From positions 1,955,487-2,019,486 of the forward strand of contig NZ_RQJP01000001.1 of the NCBI RefSeq assembly GCF_003858645.1: DNA of 64,000 bases. Direction: 5' to 3'. Under the pieces are notes generated by a model. It ran no database searches, was not told where the DNA came from, and saw only the letters and a list, made by a program, of their open reading frames with translations. Origin of the DNA: Larkinella knui. GTDB taxonomy: Bacteria; Bacteroidota; Bacteroidia; Cytophagales; Spirosomataceae. A program made the position numbers and the translations under genes. This document shows positions 45,241 to 54,722 of the stretch, one piece after another; the stretch's first letter is position 1, and every line of letters begins with the position of its first letter.

Positions 45241-45376
45241 CGGGTCAAACCGTAGGACGGGGTTCCTGTCCGGGTCTGTATTCGATTCCCAAAACATTTT
45301 CCACGACGGCTTGTTATAGTAGCAAGATTCTTCGGAATCGCGTCCTTATTACTAACGTTGTAAACGATAATCAATC

Positions 45377-45562
45377 ATGAACGAGACAACCCTTAAAGGC
45401 GGCTGGAATGAATTGAAAGGCAAAATTAAACAAGCCTACGGTGATCTGACCGACGACGATCTGACGTACGCGGAAGGACAGGAAGACGAAATGTGGGGCA
45501 AGCTTCAACAGAAAACGGGTAAGACGAAAGACGAAATCCATAAAGCTGTTGCCGATCTGTAA
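45377..45562 (+). CDS. CsbD-family stress-response protein
   Basis: A 61-residue acidic protein with the CsbD signature: [22 protein letters not shown] near 8-29 and a second helix ending IHKAVADL. Related genes are induced by general stress in many bacteria; molecular function is unknown. A strong terminator follows. Confidence 0.92.
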   Translation: MNETTLKGGWNELKGKIKQAYGDLTDDDLTYAEGQEDEMWGKLQQKTGKTKDEIHKAVADL

Positions 45563-45583
45563 CCAAAAACATACAAACGGTAC

Positions 45584-45622
45584 AAAACCGCCGGAAGCTG
45601 ATGGCTTCCGGCGGTTTTGTTT
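45584..45622 (+). terminator. Intrinsic terminator after the CsbD gene
   Basis: A perfect 15-base-pair stem (45584-45598 with 45604-45618, AAAACCGCCGGAAGC type), five-base loop, then TTTTGTTTTG. Confidence 0.9.
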
Positions 45623-45869
45623 TGTCCGGACTGGCGAAATTCCGACCCGGCCGGATTCTGAAAACTGCCAGCCATCGACTCCTTGCGGTATTACCGCCGT
45701 GATTTGACGCTTTAATTAACAGACAATAAGTAAACTACCTGTCAGAGAAAAAACAGAATACGATTTTATTTAGAGAAGGTTTGAAAACGGGTGTTACTTT
45801 TCGGGGGTTATGGCATCTAAATGGGTGAAGTAAGTCGCTTCATTTTTTCACTCAAACGCCATTCACTGA
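45623..45869. promoter_or_regulatory. Intergenic region, no gene seen
   Basis: About 250 bases with no coding frame I can support. It contains a small hairpin (TGAAG-TAAGTCG-CTTCA followed by six T, about 45822-45848) just before the next start. No tRNA or repeat family member was recognised. Confidence 0.35.
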
Positions 45870-46256
45870 ATGAGTAATTACCAAAGCCCTGATCCGATTA
45901 CCCAATTTAGTAATCTACTGCCTGAATGGGGGCAGGCAGCGGACGAAATCTATCAAAACTACCACTTTCTGGATCTGGCCCTTCGGCAGAGCGATGTCCT
46001 GCTCATTCCGCAGCAGGCCCGGAATCAACTGGTCAATTTAAAAAAAATGCTGGTCAGTACCCTCGCCCGCCTGATTCAGGACCTACCGCCGTCTACCCAC
46101 CGCCTGTCCAACGAAAACGCGGAATCCATGAGCCGGTTTAACGCCCATATCCACACGCTCAAAACCGTCAATTTACAGACAGACACTATTTTTGAAGATC
46201 TTTTACAACAGCATCCACCATTAAATAGCTGGTTCGAATCCACACTTGACGAGTAG
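45870..46256 (+). CDS. Small protein of unknown function
   Basis: A 128-residue soluble protein, mainly alpha-helical by composition, starting MSNYQSPDPITQFSNLL. I recognise no domain. It is followed 38 bases later by another small unknown gene on the same strand, so the two may form a unit. No signal peptide. Confidence 0.6.
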   Translation: MSNYQSPDPITQFSNLLPEWGQAADEIYQNYHFLDLALRQSDVLLIPQQARNQLVNLKKMLVSTLARLIQDLPPSTHRLSNENAESMSRFNAHIHTLKTVNLQTDTIFEDLLQQHPPLNSWFESTLDE

Positions 46257-46294
46257 CAGTTCCCTTGATTGACGTCACAACGATCCTTTACCCT

Positions 46295-46480
46295 ATGAAC
46301 GACACTGTTTACGTAACTGAAATCCTCCAAAGACTAAAAACGACCGACGATCCTTCGCTGTTCGATGCCTTATTTTTGGTATACATCCACCGGTATCGTC
46401 AAGTCCTCAGCAATACGGTTACATTTACCGTGGTTGAGAAAACGCCCTTTACCCTGGGCAATCCCGGCCATTATAATTAG
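46295..46480 (+). CDS. Very small protein of unknown function
   Basis: A 61-residue protein starting at ATG 46295 (MNDTVYVTEIL). The N-terminal half is helical and the C-terminus is hydrophobic and aromatic, ending GNPGHYN. I recognise no family. It sits directly after the gene at 45870. Translation is plausible but unproven. Confidence 0.5.
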   Translation: MNDTVYVTEILQRLKTTDDPSLFDALFLVYIHRYRQVLSNTVTFTVVEKTPFTLGNPGHYN

Positions 46481-46603
46481 ACCGCAGGAGTCTTGTTCTG
46501 ACTATTATTAAAATTAATCACTTCCATTAAAAATTATCGCAGTTCATCTCTGGAAATATTTCTATTTCTTTGGTGTTGTTAAACAACAAAGAATTCAGGC
46601 GCG

Positions 46604-47518
46604 ATGAACACGGTATATGTTAAAAAAGTCCAGTCACCCCGGTTAACGCTCTGGCTGGCGCTAGGTTCCGTCTACACGTTGTGGGGATCTACCTACTTAT
46701 TCATTCATTTTATGACCGAAAAGATGCCACCCCTTTACATGGCATCCTTACGGTTGAGCACGGCCGGCCTGCTTTTATTTCTTTACGCCCGCATCACCGG
46801 AACCCCCGTTCCGGCTCCGAAACAGTGGATTTCAGCGGGCATTATCGGGGTGTTACTGCTTACCATTGCCAACGGATGCATGTCGTTGGCACTTCAATAT
46901 ATTCCGTCGAGCATAGCCGCACTTCTGGCCGCGCTGGTTCCCCTGTTCATCATTCTGCTCAACTGGGTGAGTTTCGGTCACATCCGGCCCACCAACTTAT
47001 CACTGGCGGGTCTGGTTCTGGGGTTGATGGGCGTTTCCTTGCTGGTTCAGCCCACCGGTATGGGCGTTTCCCCAACGAATACCCTCTGGCTAGGCGTTGG
47101 ACTGATCATGATTGCCAACGTTTCGTGGGCAGTTGGCACCTTGCTTTCCTCCCGGCTAACGCTCCCTCCGCAACTGATTTCCAGTGCAATCCAGATGCTG
47201 GTGGGCGGTCTGGTCCTGTTACTCATCAGCCTGCTCACGGAAAACGTCAACTTGACGAGCATTGGTCACGCCCCGGTGGAAGCCATTGGATCGTTGGTGT
47301 ATCTGATCATTTTTGGCTCCATCATTGGTTTTTCGTCTTTTGCCTGGCTAGCCCGCAACGCATCGCCCCAACTGGTTTCGACCTATGCCTACATCAACCC
47401 GGTTGTTGCCATGCTACTCGGCTGGGCGTTCGCTGGCGAGACCCTGACCAGCGCTTCGATTTTAGCGGCACTGGTCATTCTATCGGGTGTGGTTCTGATT
47501 ACTTTAGGCCGAAAATGA
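46604..47518 (+). CDS. EamA/DMT-family membrane transporter
   Basis: A 304-residue drug/metabolite transporter with ten predicted helices in two EamA repeats (about 18-140 and 155-302). The first repeat begins LALGSVYTLWGSTYLFIHF and the second contains NVSWAVGTLLSSRLTLPP. It resembles the YedA/RhaT export group; substrates of such exporters are usually amino acids or small metabolites. It is convergent with the SDR gene. Confidence 0.92.
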   Translation: MNTVYVKKVQSPRLTLWLALGSVYTLWGSTYLFIHFMTEKMPPLYMASLRLSTAGLLLFLYARITGTPVPAPKQWISAGIIGVLLLTIANGCMSLALQYIPSSIAALLAALVPLFIILLNWVSFGHIRPTNLSLAGLVLGLMGVSLLVQPTGMGVSPTNTLWLGVGLIMIANVSWAVGTLLSSRLTLPPQLISSAIQMLVGGLVLLLISLLTENVNLTSIGHAPVEAIGSLVYLIIFGSIIGFSSFAWLARNASPQLVSTYAYINPVVAMLLGWAFAGETLTSASILAALVILSGVVLITLGRK

Positions 47519-47528
47519 GGCTTTCCGG

Positions 47529-48287
47529 TTAAACCGGCGGAGGACTTACCGACGTCCACCCGCCATCCACAACCAGGCTCTGGCCGGTGATGTGGCGTGA
47601 TTGCGGGGCAAGCAGAAACAAGGCGGCATTGGCAATATCGTCGACCGTAGCCGGGCGTCCCATCGGTGTAATCCGCGACCAGATGGGCACATACGTCGGA
47701 TCATCCAGCGTTCGCTCGGTTTGGGTTGCACCCGGAGCCACGGCATTGATGGTAATGCCGTAGGGCGACAAATCCAGCACAAGATTTCTGGCCATCATTT
47801 CAAGGGCGGCTTTGGTCATGCTGTAGGCGGCCAGCCCCGGATGGGCCTGGTGACCCGTTACGGATGACATCAGCAAAATGCTGCCCCCTTCGTTCTGGTC
47901 CCTCATCTGGCGGGCGGCAAGTTGAGTCAGGAAAAAGCTGCCCCGCAGGTTCAGGTCGACTACTTTCTGAAAAGCCGCGGGTTGGTATTCGAAGAAATCA
48001 CCAAAAATTGTGATGCCTGCGTTGGCCACCACCAGGGTCAGTTTGCCAAACTCGGCAACGGCTTTATCCACCATTTCCTGAATAAACGCCACATCGGAAA
48101 CATCCCCCGGATACGCCAAACAGCGGCCTCCTTCGTTCTGAATCAGGTCGGCCGCTTGTTGGGCGGCTCGTTGATCCAGGTCATTGAGTAATACGGAAGC
48201 ACCCTGGCGGGCCAGCTGGCGGGCAATGGCGAAACCGATGCCAATGCCCGCGCCCGTTACGATGGCAGTCTGAGTTTGGAAAGTCAT
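47529..48287 (-). CDS. SDR family oxidoreductase
   Basis: A 252-residue classical SDR. The start is placed at ATG 48287 (MTFQTQTAIVTGAGIGIG); a longer start at 48311 is a TTG. Cofactor loop GAGIGIGFAIA near 10-20, VVANAGITIFG near 89-99, catalytic Tyr in YSMTKAALEMMAR near 154. It stops just before the EamA stop and lies downstream of the DabB gene on the same strand. Substrate unknown. Confidence 0.9.
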   Translation of the reverse strand: MTFQTQTAIVTGAGIGIGFAIARQLARQGASVLLNDLDQRAAQQAADLIQNEGGRCLAYPGDVSDVAFIQEMVDKAVAEFGKLTLVVANAGITIFGDFFEYQPAAFQKVVDLNLRGSFFLTQLAARQMRDQNEGGSILLMSSVTGHQAHPGLAAYSMTKAALEMMARNLVLDLSPYGITINAVAPGATQTERTLDDPTYVPIWSRITPMGRPATVDDIANAALFLLAPQSRHITGQSLVVDGGWTSVSPPPV

Positions 48288-48364
48288 GGGGGTTACAAAA
48301 GGTTGCTGCAAAGATGCCCCAAATTTGAAAAAAAAGTCAACTTTCCGATCGAATACTGTCTACA

Positions 48365-50233
48365 TCAGGATGATCTGTACGCAATTTCATGATACGTCTT
48401 CACGTGCGGACCCAGGAACACGCGGGCAAAAATCCGGATCACGGCCAGCCCGTCGATGATGAAACTTAAAGCCGTGAAAAAAGCCAGCATAAATTGATCT
48501 TCGTGGATATGAGTAAAGATTAGATCTTCGCCCACAAACGTTGGTGTGATCGGAAAACCGGACAACCCCAAACAGGCCAGCAGAAAGATAAAAGTGATTT
48601 TTGGATACTCGTACGAGTGTCCATGAAAACGGTCAAGATCAATGCTATTTTCGAGCGACTTAATGCGCCTTAAACACACATAACCAACAAATCCGGAAAC
48701 GACAATACCGCTTAAATAAATAAAGGTCTGGGTACTTTTAAAATGTTCATTAAACGAAACCGCCAGCGCAATCCAAAAGTGATTCATAATAATTAAAATC
48801 CAGCTCATCACCGCTCGCTTTCTTTCTGCAAATGATTTCAGAACCATAACTAAGCCAATGAGTGAAAAAAGGATTGGCAAAGTCGCGAGCACACGAGCCG
48901 GAACGGTATCTTCATTATAAAGGCAATAGAGGCCAATTAAATACGTCGGGATGAAGAAAATGACAACGCGTTGTACCGTCAGAAAATCCATTTTCTTCCC
49001 GGCCCATTTCAAAGGATTCCACAGAAATCGGTACATTATCGAGTCCAGGTTCCATTCCTTGATGCACAGAATATAGAGCGTATTTTTTAGTTTGGCCGGA
49101 AATGAATCCTCAACGGTATGCTCATGGGGTGTAAAATTATAGAACTGTTCCCGAATCAGGTAACTAACGACCGAGGGCGACACCAGCAACTGATAGGTTC
49201 TTAAAAAAGCATTACCGGCAAAATGGAAGAGCGCCAGATTTCCAAAACCGGCCGCAACTTCAATAAAAATCAACCCAATCTGGGCGATAGATGCATAGGC
49301 AATCTGGCTTTTTACGGACGATTGAACCCGTGCAATACCGGTGGTAATAATGGCCGTAGTCAATCCAAGAACCGCGATCAGAATCCGGATCGATGTTTGA
49401 TGTTCCCAGAAAAGATAGGTTCTCAGCAGGATAAAAACGCCCAAATGGACGGAAAGAGAGCCATAAAAAATAGCGCTTGACGGTGTAGGACCTTCCATGG
49501 CCCTCGGTAGCCACGACGAAAAGGGGAGTTGGGCCGATTTAGCCGATGCCGAAATCAGGATCATCAGCGACAAAAAAGCTCCGATAAAACTGTGCGACTG
49601 AATGTGTTCGTGAACAAACTCATAGTTGCTTAATCGCAGGAAGGTAATGTTTTCGTGCCAGAGGTGGTGGCTCAGCCACATGGCGATAATCAGCCCGATA
49701 TCACCGATGCGATAAATCGAAAATACTTTCACTGCATTTTTTACCGGTAAATACCGATCCCGATAAAACGCAATTAAGAGAAATGACGAAATACCGAGCA
49801 CTTCCCACCCAATAAACAAGGTTTCCAGATTCCCGGAAAATATGGTGATTATATACCCCAAATAAAAAAAAAGTATGGCATTAAAAAACCGCTTATACCC
49901 TTCTTCTCGGTGAAGATAATACCGGCTATAAACCGTTACTAAAAAAGTAAGGAATGAGCCAACAAAAAGATACGATGCCGTGATTTTATCAAAATAAAAA
50001 TCAATAAAAAATTCGTAGCCGTTCGTTTGAAAAACAACAAAATCTTTCTGATTCAGGATCGAATGCCCGTGCAGAAGCCAGTATACCAGAAAGATGAAAG
50101 CACAGACCATGTGCAGCCCAACGACAGAGAAAGCCGTCCACGAAATAAGTGATTCTTTTTTTTCCGGAATCAGTAAACTAATCAGAAATCCAGCCAGTGG
50201 CAGGAGAATAAAATAGTGGAGAATGGATGTCAT
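48365..50233 (-). CDS. dabB: DabB: NuoL-like proton-conducting membrane subunit of an inorganic-carbon transporter
   Basis: A 622-residue polytopic protein of the NuoL/MrpA/NDH-1 L-subunit superfamily, with about 14-15 helices and the conserved proton-path segment YRIGDIGLIIAMWLSHHLW near 170-188. The blocks SAKSAQLPFSSWLPRAMEGPTPSSAIFYGS (near 231-260) and YASIAQIGLIFIEVAAGFG identify the antiporter-like family. Next to a DabA gene, it is best read as DabB, which couples proton flow to CO2 hydration and bicarbonate accumulation. It starts nine bases after the DabA stop. Confidence 0.9.
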   Translation of the reverse strand: MTSILHYFILLPLAGFLISLLIPEKKESLISWTAFSVVGLHMVCAFIFLVYWLLHGHSILNQKDFVVFQTNGYEFFIDFYFDKITASYLFVGSFLTFLVTVYSRYYLHREEGYKRFFNAILFFYLGYIITIFSGNLETLFIGWEVLGISSFLLIAFYRDRYLPVKNAVKVFSIYRIGDIGLIIAMWLSHHLWHENITFLRLSNYEFVHEHIQSHSFIGAFLSLMILISASAKSAQLPFSSWLPRAMEGPTPSSAIFYGSLSVHLGVFILLRTYLFWEHQTSIRILIAVLGLTTAIITTGIARVQSSVKSQIAYASIAQIGLIFIEVAAGFGNLALFHFAGNAFLRTYQLLVSPSVVSYLIREQFYNFTPHEHTVEDSFPAKLKNTLYILCIKEWNLDSIMYRFLWNPLKWAGKKMDFLTVQRVVIFFIPTYLIGLYCLYNEDTVPARVLATLPILFSLIGLVMVLKSFAERKRAVMSWILIIMNHFWIALAVSFNEHFKSTQTFIYLSGIVVSGFVGYVCLRRIKSLENSIDLDRFHGHSYEYPKITFIFLLACLGLSGFPITPTFVGEDLIFTHIHEDQFMLAFFTALSFIIDGLAVIRIFARVFLGPHVKTYHEIAYRSS

Positions 50234-50241
50234 GAAATGTG

Positions 50242-52737
50242 CTAAGTAAGTGCGTAAACCGGAATGTTTTCCTGATTGGATTCTAATAAGGTCGCTAAGT
50301 CATTAACCTGGGTAACCGGGTAGATCAACGGTTCGTAAGGAACAAAATCACCCTCTCTAAACACAAAAAGCCGGTGTGTTACCGGATGTACAACGACTAG
50401 ATTTACCCATTCATTGACAAACCATTCGTAGGTCGCAAGATTTTTTTGAATCGTATTCAGTACGACATTTGGCTCGTGTTCAACAATAATTAACAGGCGA
50501 ACCGGATCGTGAACTTCAATCATCTGACTCGGCAATCCCGGTCTTAAATCGCCATCGATTCCGTTGGCTACCCCAAAAAGACCCATCACATTGTGGGGCA
50601 ATTTGGTGCCGGCACCCAGCTTCTGGTTGTCGACCCGCGAAAAATAGTATTCAAGATTGATCCCACCACATACCGGAGCCGCAGCATTCAGAATGTTCAA
50701 CAAGTATTTCCCTTCCGGATCCACCTGGTAATCGAATGAATTCATGAAGGACCGACGATCCAGAAACAAGCCTTTTGATAACTCCCGGCGGCCCACAATA
50801 CACAGGGCATTGGTCGCGTGGTTCAGTTCAGGGCGTGGCTCGAACAGCGAAACCGAGCGAATCCGTATGGCCTCGTGAATTTTAGCCGGGCTCAGGTGCG
50901 TGTCGATCGACTCAAATCGTCTGGACCTTTCCTTGGCATTAAAATCCAGCGCACTATCAAAAACCAACTCATTTTTCTGATGGTATTTACGGTTTAATGG
51001 GGTCAGCGAATCTTCATCATAAAATTGTATTTCGTCGCGGGTAGTGTCGTGTAACGCACCGACAAACTGCGTTTCTTCCGGGATCATAATGCCCTTTGTC
51101 CGAAGAACTTCGCGCACATCCGGATGGTTAGCCATAAAACAGATAACCCGTGAATTAACGGAACCCGCTCTACCCGAACAGGCGCCACAATCGTAGGCGG
51201 CATAATGCGGATTGTTCACGCTGCTCGAACCATGTCCGACCACGTAAACAATTGGGGCAAAATCGGTTACCATCCCAATACTTTTCAGCAGATTTTCGAC
51301 CCGTATCGCCATTTCTTCGATCGTGAATCCAATCTGCAAACCGTTCTCTTTGTGATCGGTATTTTTGTTTTCAATGGTAAGCTTCGAGAACTTATCCATA
51401 TGTTTAAACGACGAAGCCATTGCCGGCGTAACCGATGGCTTGAAAACATTGAAGAATAGCCGAACAGCCGCCCAAAAACCCAGCGTCTGGGCAATTAACC
51501 AGCCACTGTAAAACGAATGGGAATGTTTCGAAAAATGAATATCCTTTTGACGTTTGGTTTTCGAACCAAATTCTTTAATCAAATACTTTGGCGTAACCGG
51601 GGCGGGGCATACTTTGGTGTAGAATTTCCCGTCGAGTGGCTGATAAAAAAATTCAACCCCGAAGAATCCGGGCGTGCCAAATGTTTCGCAGGCGGGGTCA
51701 AACTGTTCCAGGTAACGGCGGAATGAACACTCCCGATCATCGATACAGAACATCGCCTGAAAACTTTTCTTTTGAGGGGCAACAGTACTCTTTTTTTCGA
51801 TCTGAATACCGGCCAGCACCCGGTCGTAATAACTCCATTCAAACGCTTCCTGCCAGATGGCCATCACCTGGCTGTGCTCCGTCTTTGGAACCTCGGCAAA
51901 TAACTCGATTGGTTTTTGGGTCAGGCCCTTACACAAGGGCGACCAGTTCGCGCCAAATTGAAAATCAAGGGCATCTATTTCCAATAGAAGTTCAAAGACA
52001 ATCAGGTCGTGCGTCGATATATCGCGTTTATCCAGCAAAGTTTGTGGCTGATCTTCGATGGCCGAAACCATGCCGGACCAACCCTGATGCGCAAACTGTT
52101 GATCGTAGAGGTATTGTGCATAGAGGGATTCGTCTCCGACAAGAATTTTCAACAAATCGTTTATTTCACAAGTACTGTTTAAAAACAGATTCCGAGCCCG
52201 TTTACCCCGAAACAAACTACTAAAGCTGTTGCTCTCCATTTCCTTTAAGGCGTTCAGAAAGCTCTTTTCGCTACCTGGAAATTTCCAGATTGCAATCCCC
52301 TGATCGAGATAACTACAGAGAATCCGGAAAAGAATCGGATGGACCATTGAATCCAGGTCGGTATGATACACCTTCTTCCAATTGGAACGCAGCATGCCAA
52401 TCCGTGGAATAGTTGCGGTGTTATACACCTTCGAAATCATTTTTTCTTTCCAGCTTTTCAGCTCTTTATCCCCTATTTTATCCGTAATAATTTTATCCAG
52501 GACATCTTCGTGAATCCGTCCTGATTTGAACAGGGATCGGTATTCTTCCAAGGATAAAGAAACTTTATAGCCGAATAATTCAGACGCTGTACGCAGGGCA
52601 TCATGAAATTTTAAATTCTGAAATGCGTGGAGCGTATTATGATGGATAAAATCTTTTAACGGTGACTGGGCCGGTAAATAGTGCTTCAAATCATGAAGTA
52701 CTTTATGTTCATCGAAAGAGGAGTTGTGGGGTTCCAT
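50242..52737 (-). CDS. dabA: DabA: zinc-dependent carbonic-anhydrase-like subunit (DUF2309/UPF0753)
   Basis: An 831-residue member of the DUF2309 family, shown in Halothiobacillus neapolitanus to be the carbonic-anhydrase-like subunit of the DAB energy-coupled inorganic-carbon accumulator. The putative zinc site is intact: Cys331 and Asp333 in FCIDDREC, and His502 and Cys517 in VVGHGSSSVNN and YDCGACSGRAG. These lie 20-22 residues earlier than the equivalents in the Halothiobacillus protein, with the same spacing. It precedes dabB in the operon. The gene and its neighbours are more AT-rich than the rest of the window. Confidence 0.95.
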   Translation of the reverse strand: MEPHNSSFDEHKVLHDLKHYLPAQSPLKDFIHHNTLHAFQNLKFHDALRTASELFGYKVSLSLEEYRSLFKSGRIHEDVLDKIITDKIGDKELKSWKEKMISKVYNTATIPRIGMLRSNWKKVYHTDLDSMVHPILFRILCSYLDQGIAIWKFPGSEKSFLNALKEMESNSFSSLFRGKRARNLFLNSTCEINDLLKILVGDESLYAQYLYDQQFAHQGWSGMVSAIEDQPQTLLDKRDISTHDLIVFELLLEIDALDFQFGANWSPLCKGLTQKPIELFAEVPKTEHSQVMAIWQEAFEWSYYDRVLAGIQIEKKSTVAPQKKSFQAMFCIDDRECSFRRYLEQFDPACETFGTPGFFGVEFFYQPLDGKFYTKVCPAPVTPKYLIKEFGSKTKRQKDIHFSKHSHSFYSGWLIAQTLGFWAAVRLFFNVFKPSVTPAMASSFKHMDKFSKLTIENKNTDHKENGLQIGFTIEEMAIRVENLLKSIGMVTDFAPIVYVVGHGSSSVNNPHYAAYDCGACSGRAGSVNSRVICFMANHPDVREVLRTKGIMIPEETQFVGALHDTTRDEIQFYDEDSLTPLNRKYHQKNELVFDSALDFNAKERSRRFESIDTHLSPAKIHEAIRIRSVSLFEPRPELNHATNALCIVGRRELSKGLFLDRRSFMNSFDYQVDPEGKYLLNILNAAAPVCGGINLEYYFSRVDNQKLGAGTKLPHNVMGLFGVANGIDGDLRPGLPSQMIEVHDPVRLLIIVEHEPNVVLNTIQKNLATYEWFVNEWVNLVVVHPVTHRLFVFREGDFVPYEPLIYPVTQVNDLATLLESNQENIPVYALT

Positions 52738-52792
52738 TCAACAGGTTTTACACTATTTTATTAAAAAACTATACATGAATAAAATCAGAAAA

Positions 52793-53179
52793 TCAGTGCA
52801 CAAAACACCAGTATGGGCTAACAAAACATTCGATCACAAAGGACTCCTGTGTGACATACAAAGACAAAAAGGATAAGATTCCGAAACGGGATGTATAGTC
52901 TGAATTATCAGGAAGCCGGGCTCCGGTATTTGCCCATTTTGAAGCTACGGCAGGAATGTTGATGCCGTAATGATCAGAGGTTGTTGTTTCTGGGTTTTCT
53001 TTGCGCCGGGTTTCCGTATCATTACCTTGATATGGCTCCGGTGGTTTGGAGGACCTCCGGTTCTTTTGACCTGTCGAGTTAAGCCTGGATAGGGAGGACG
53101 ATAAACCGGGGGTAGCATTATATAAAAACAAAACCACTACCAGGCTCATCAATGAACGCATGTAGCTCTTCTTTTTCAT
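52793..53179 (-). CDS. Small secreted protein upstream of dabA, unknown function
   Basis: A 128-residue frame with a basic N-terminus and hydrophobic signal segment (about 9-27). A CGGAG five bases before the ATG at 53179 is an unusually good Shine-Dalgarno for this phylum and supports a real gene. The middle is rich in Ser, Thr, Asn and charged residues; the last 30 residues are hydrophobic with cysteines and look irregular, so a frame disruption near the 3' end is possible. It lies 55 bases before dabA in the same direction. Confidence 0.5.
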   Translation of the reverse strand: MKKKSYMRSLMSLVVVLFLYNATPGLSSSLSRLNSTGQKNRRSSKPPEPYQGNDTETRRKENPETTTSDHYGINIPAVASKWANTGARLPDNSDYTSRFGILSFLSLYVTQESFVIECFVSPYWCFVH

Positions 53180-53526
53180 AATGCTCCGGAAATATACCTG
53201 TTCTATCCTTTACTTTTACTCATCTTAATCAGTCTGTATTCGAAAAATTACATTTGATGAAGGGATAGTGTTGGAGAAAAAAATGGGCAGGCCGCAAAGA
53301 TCAATGAGATCAAAAGTGCTGGATTATAATTAAAATTCAATTAAACTCAGTTTAAAAAGGCATTAAATCATCTATTCCATTCGATAAGGATTTTTTAAAA
53401 CCCTATCGCTGGCGCTGCTTTTTTACCATCTTCCCTCTTCTTGTAGATACAGGATTAAATCATCATTTAAAAAGCGTAATTTTAAGAGATTTTTGAAAAA
53501 TTAGCAACCTCCGACGGACTTTGCGA
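53180..53526. other. AT-rich intergenic region, no gene seen
   Basis: About 350 bases separating the divergent small secreted-protein gene and the first LytS-like kinase. It is strongly AT-rich with scattered A/T runs. I find no frame, hairpin or repeat that I can support. A GGACTTTG close to the kinase start is two bases from the -7 consensus. Confidence 0.4.
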
Positions 53527-54606
53527 ATGAATCAAACGCCTTACCGACGATTGACCTCTTTTTTCTCCCCCTGGGAGCTTTGGTACCACCTTCTGATGAT
53601 GCCGGTTTTGTTTCCAATCGGCAACTATTATTTCGTCGGCCCCCGGTATTTTAATGACTGGCGGCTTTTTTTGGTGGGAAACACGGTAATTTTCGGGCTG
53701 TACTGGTTTTCGGTAATCACCCTGACGCTGGCAGTTCGCTGGGTTATTCGCCACTACCCCGACGCTCAGCGGGCCACGCGCCGAACGCTGGTGATGCTGA
53801 TCGTCGTGGGCGTACTGACCGTCGGTTTAGCCACGCTGGATGTGTTTGCTTACAGTCTCTTCCCGAGTCTGGAAGTGTCATTTTCCTGGAAAGTGGTGCG
53901 ACCCATTCTGGTACTCGGCCTCATTTTTGACCTCTGTTTTTGCGTTGCGCTCACTGCTTTTTATACCTACAACCAGTGGCACCGCGACCAGACGGAAAAC
54001 GAACAGCTCCGGCAGGCTACTCTTCAGCACCAACTCGATTCCCTGAAGATGAAAATCAATCCACATTTTCTGTTCAATAGCCTGAACTCGCTTTCGTCGC
54101 TGATCGGCGAAGATCAGCAGCTGGCTGAAACGTTTGTCGACCAGCTTTCGAAAGTCTACCGGTATCTGCTGCAGGCCAACACCCGTGACCTGGTCAGTTT
54201 GCAAACGGAACTGGAGTTTGTGGCCAATTACGCCGATTTGTTACACACCCGCTACGGCCCGAGTCTGCGGATCAACCAGACTACCGCTATCACTTTTCTG
54301 GAGTATGCACTGCCTCCCCTGACCATCCAGATTTTGATCGACAATGCCATCAAACACAATACCATGAGTCCGGACAATCCACTCTCGATTGATATATCGA
54401 CCACTCGGAATGGGCGTCTGCTGGTTCGGAATACGCTACAGCGCAAAACGGTTTTGATGAAGGTTTCGCAGGCCAAACTGGCGAATCTGCTGGCGAAATA
54501 CCGGTTGCTAAGCGGTGATGAAGGGCAGGTGCGGGAGACGGAGACGCATTTTGAAGTGTCATTGCCTTTGCTCAACAGCACCACCGCTCCCGGCAAACCC
54601 AGCTAA
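53527..54606 (+). CDS. LytS-like sensor histidine kinase, degenerate ATPase
   Basis: A 359-residue membrane kinase. Four N-terminal hydrophobic helices (about 15-150) precede a His_kinase domain with KINPHFLFNSLNSLSSLI (His180). The ATP-binding N box is IDNAIKHN near 276. The glycine box that normally reads GLxN is here QAKLANLLAKYRLL near 316, so a conserved glycine is lost. The ATG at 53527 is preferred to TTG 53521. It is the first of two tandem paralogues with no response regulator in the window. Confidence 0.88.
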   Translation: MNQTPYRRLTSFFSPWELWYHLLMMPVLFPIGNYYFVGPRYFNDWRLFLVGNTVIFGLYWFSVITLTLAVRWVIRHYPDAQRATRRTLVMLIVVGVLTVGLATLDVFAYSLFPSLEVSFSWKVVRPILVLGLIFDLCFCVALTAFYTYNQWHRDQTENEQLRQATLQHQLDSLKMKINPHFLFNSLNSLSSLIGEDQQLAETFVDQLSKVYRYLLQANTRDLVSLQTELEFVANYADLLHTRYGPSLRINQTTAITFLEYALPPLTIQILIDNAIKHNTMSPDNPLSIDISTTRNGRLLVRNTLQRKTVLMKVSQAKLANLLAKYRLLSGDEGQVRETETHFEVSLPLLNSTTAPGKPS

Positions 54607-54722
54607 ACGATCCCAATTCAGGTCGCTTATTGTACAATTCAGGCGGTAATTCCCGCATTTAATGTACTAAGTTCGTGTTCCAAGCCTTCTCTATCGGTAA
54701 ATTAAGCGAATGCGATTGATTT

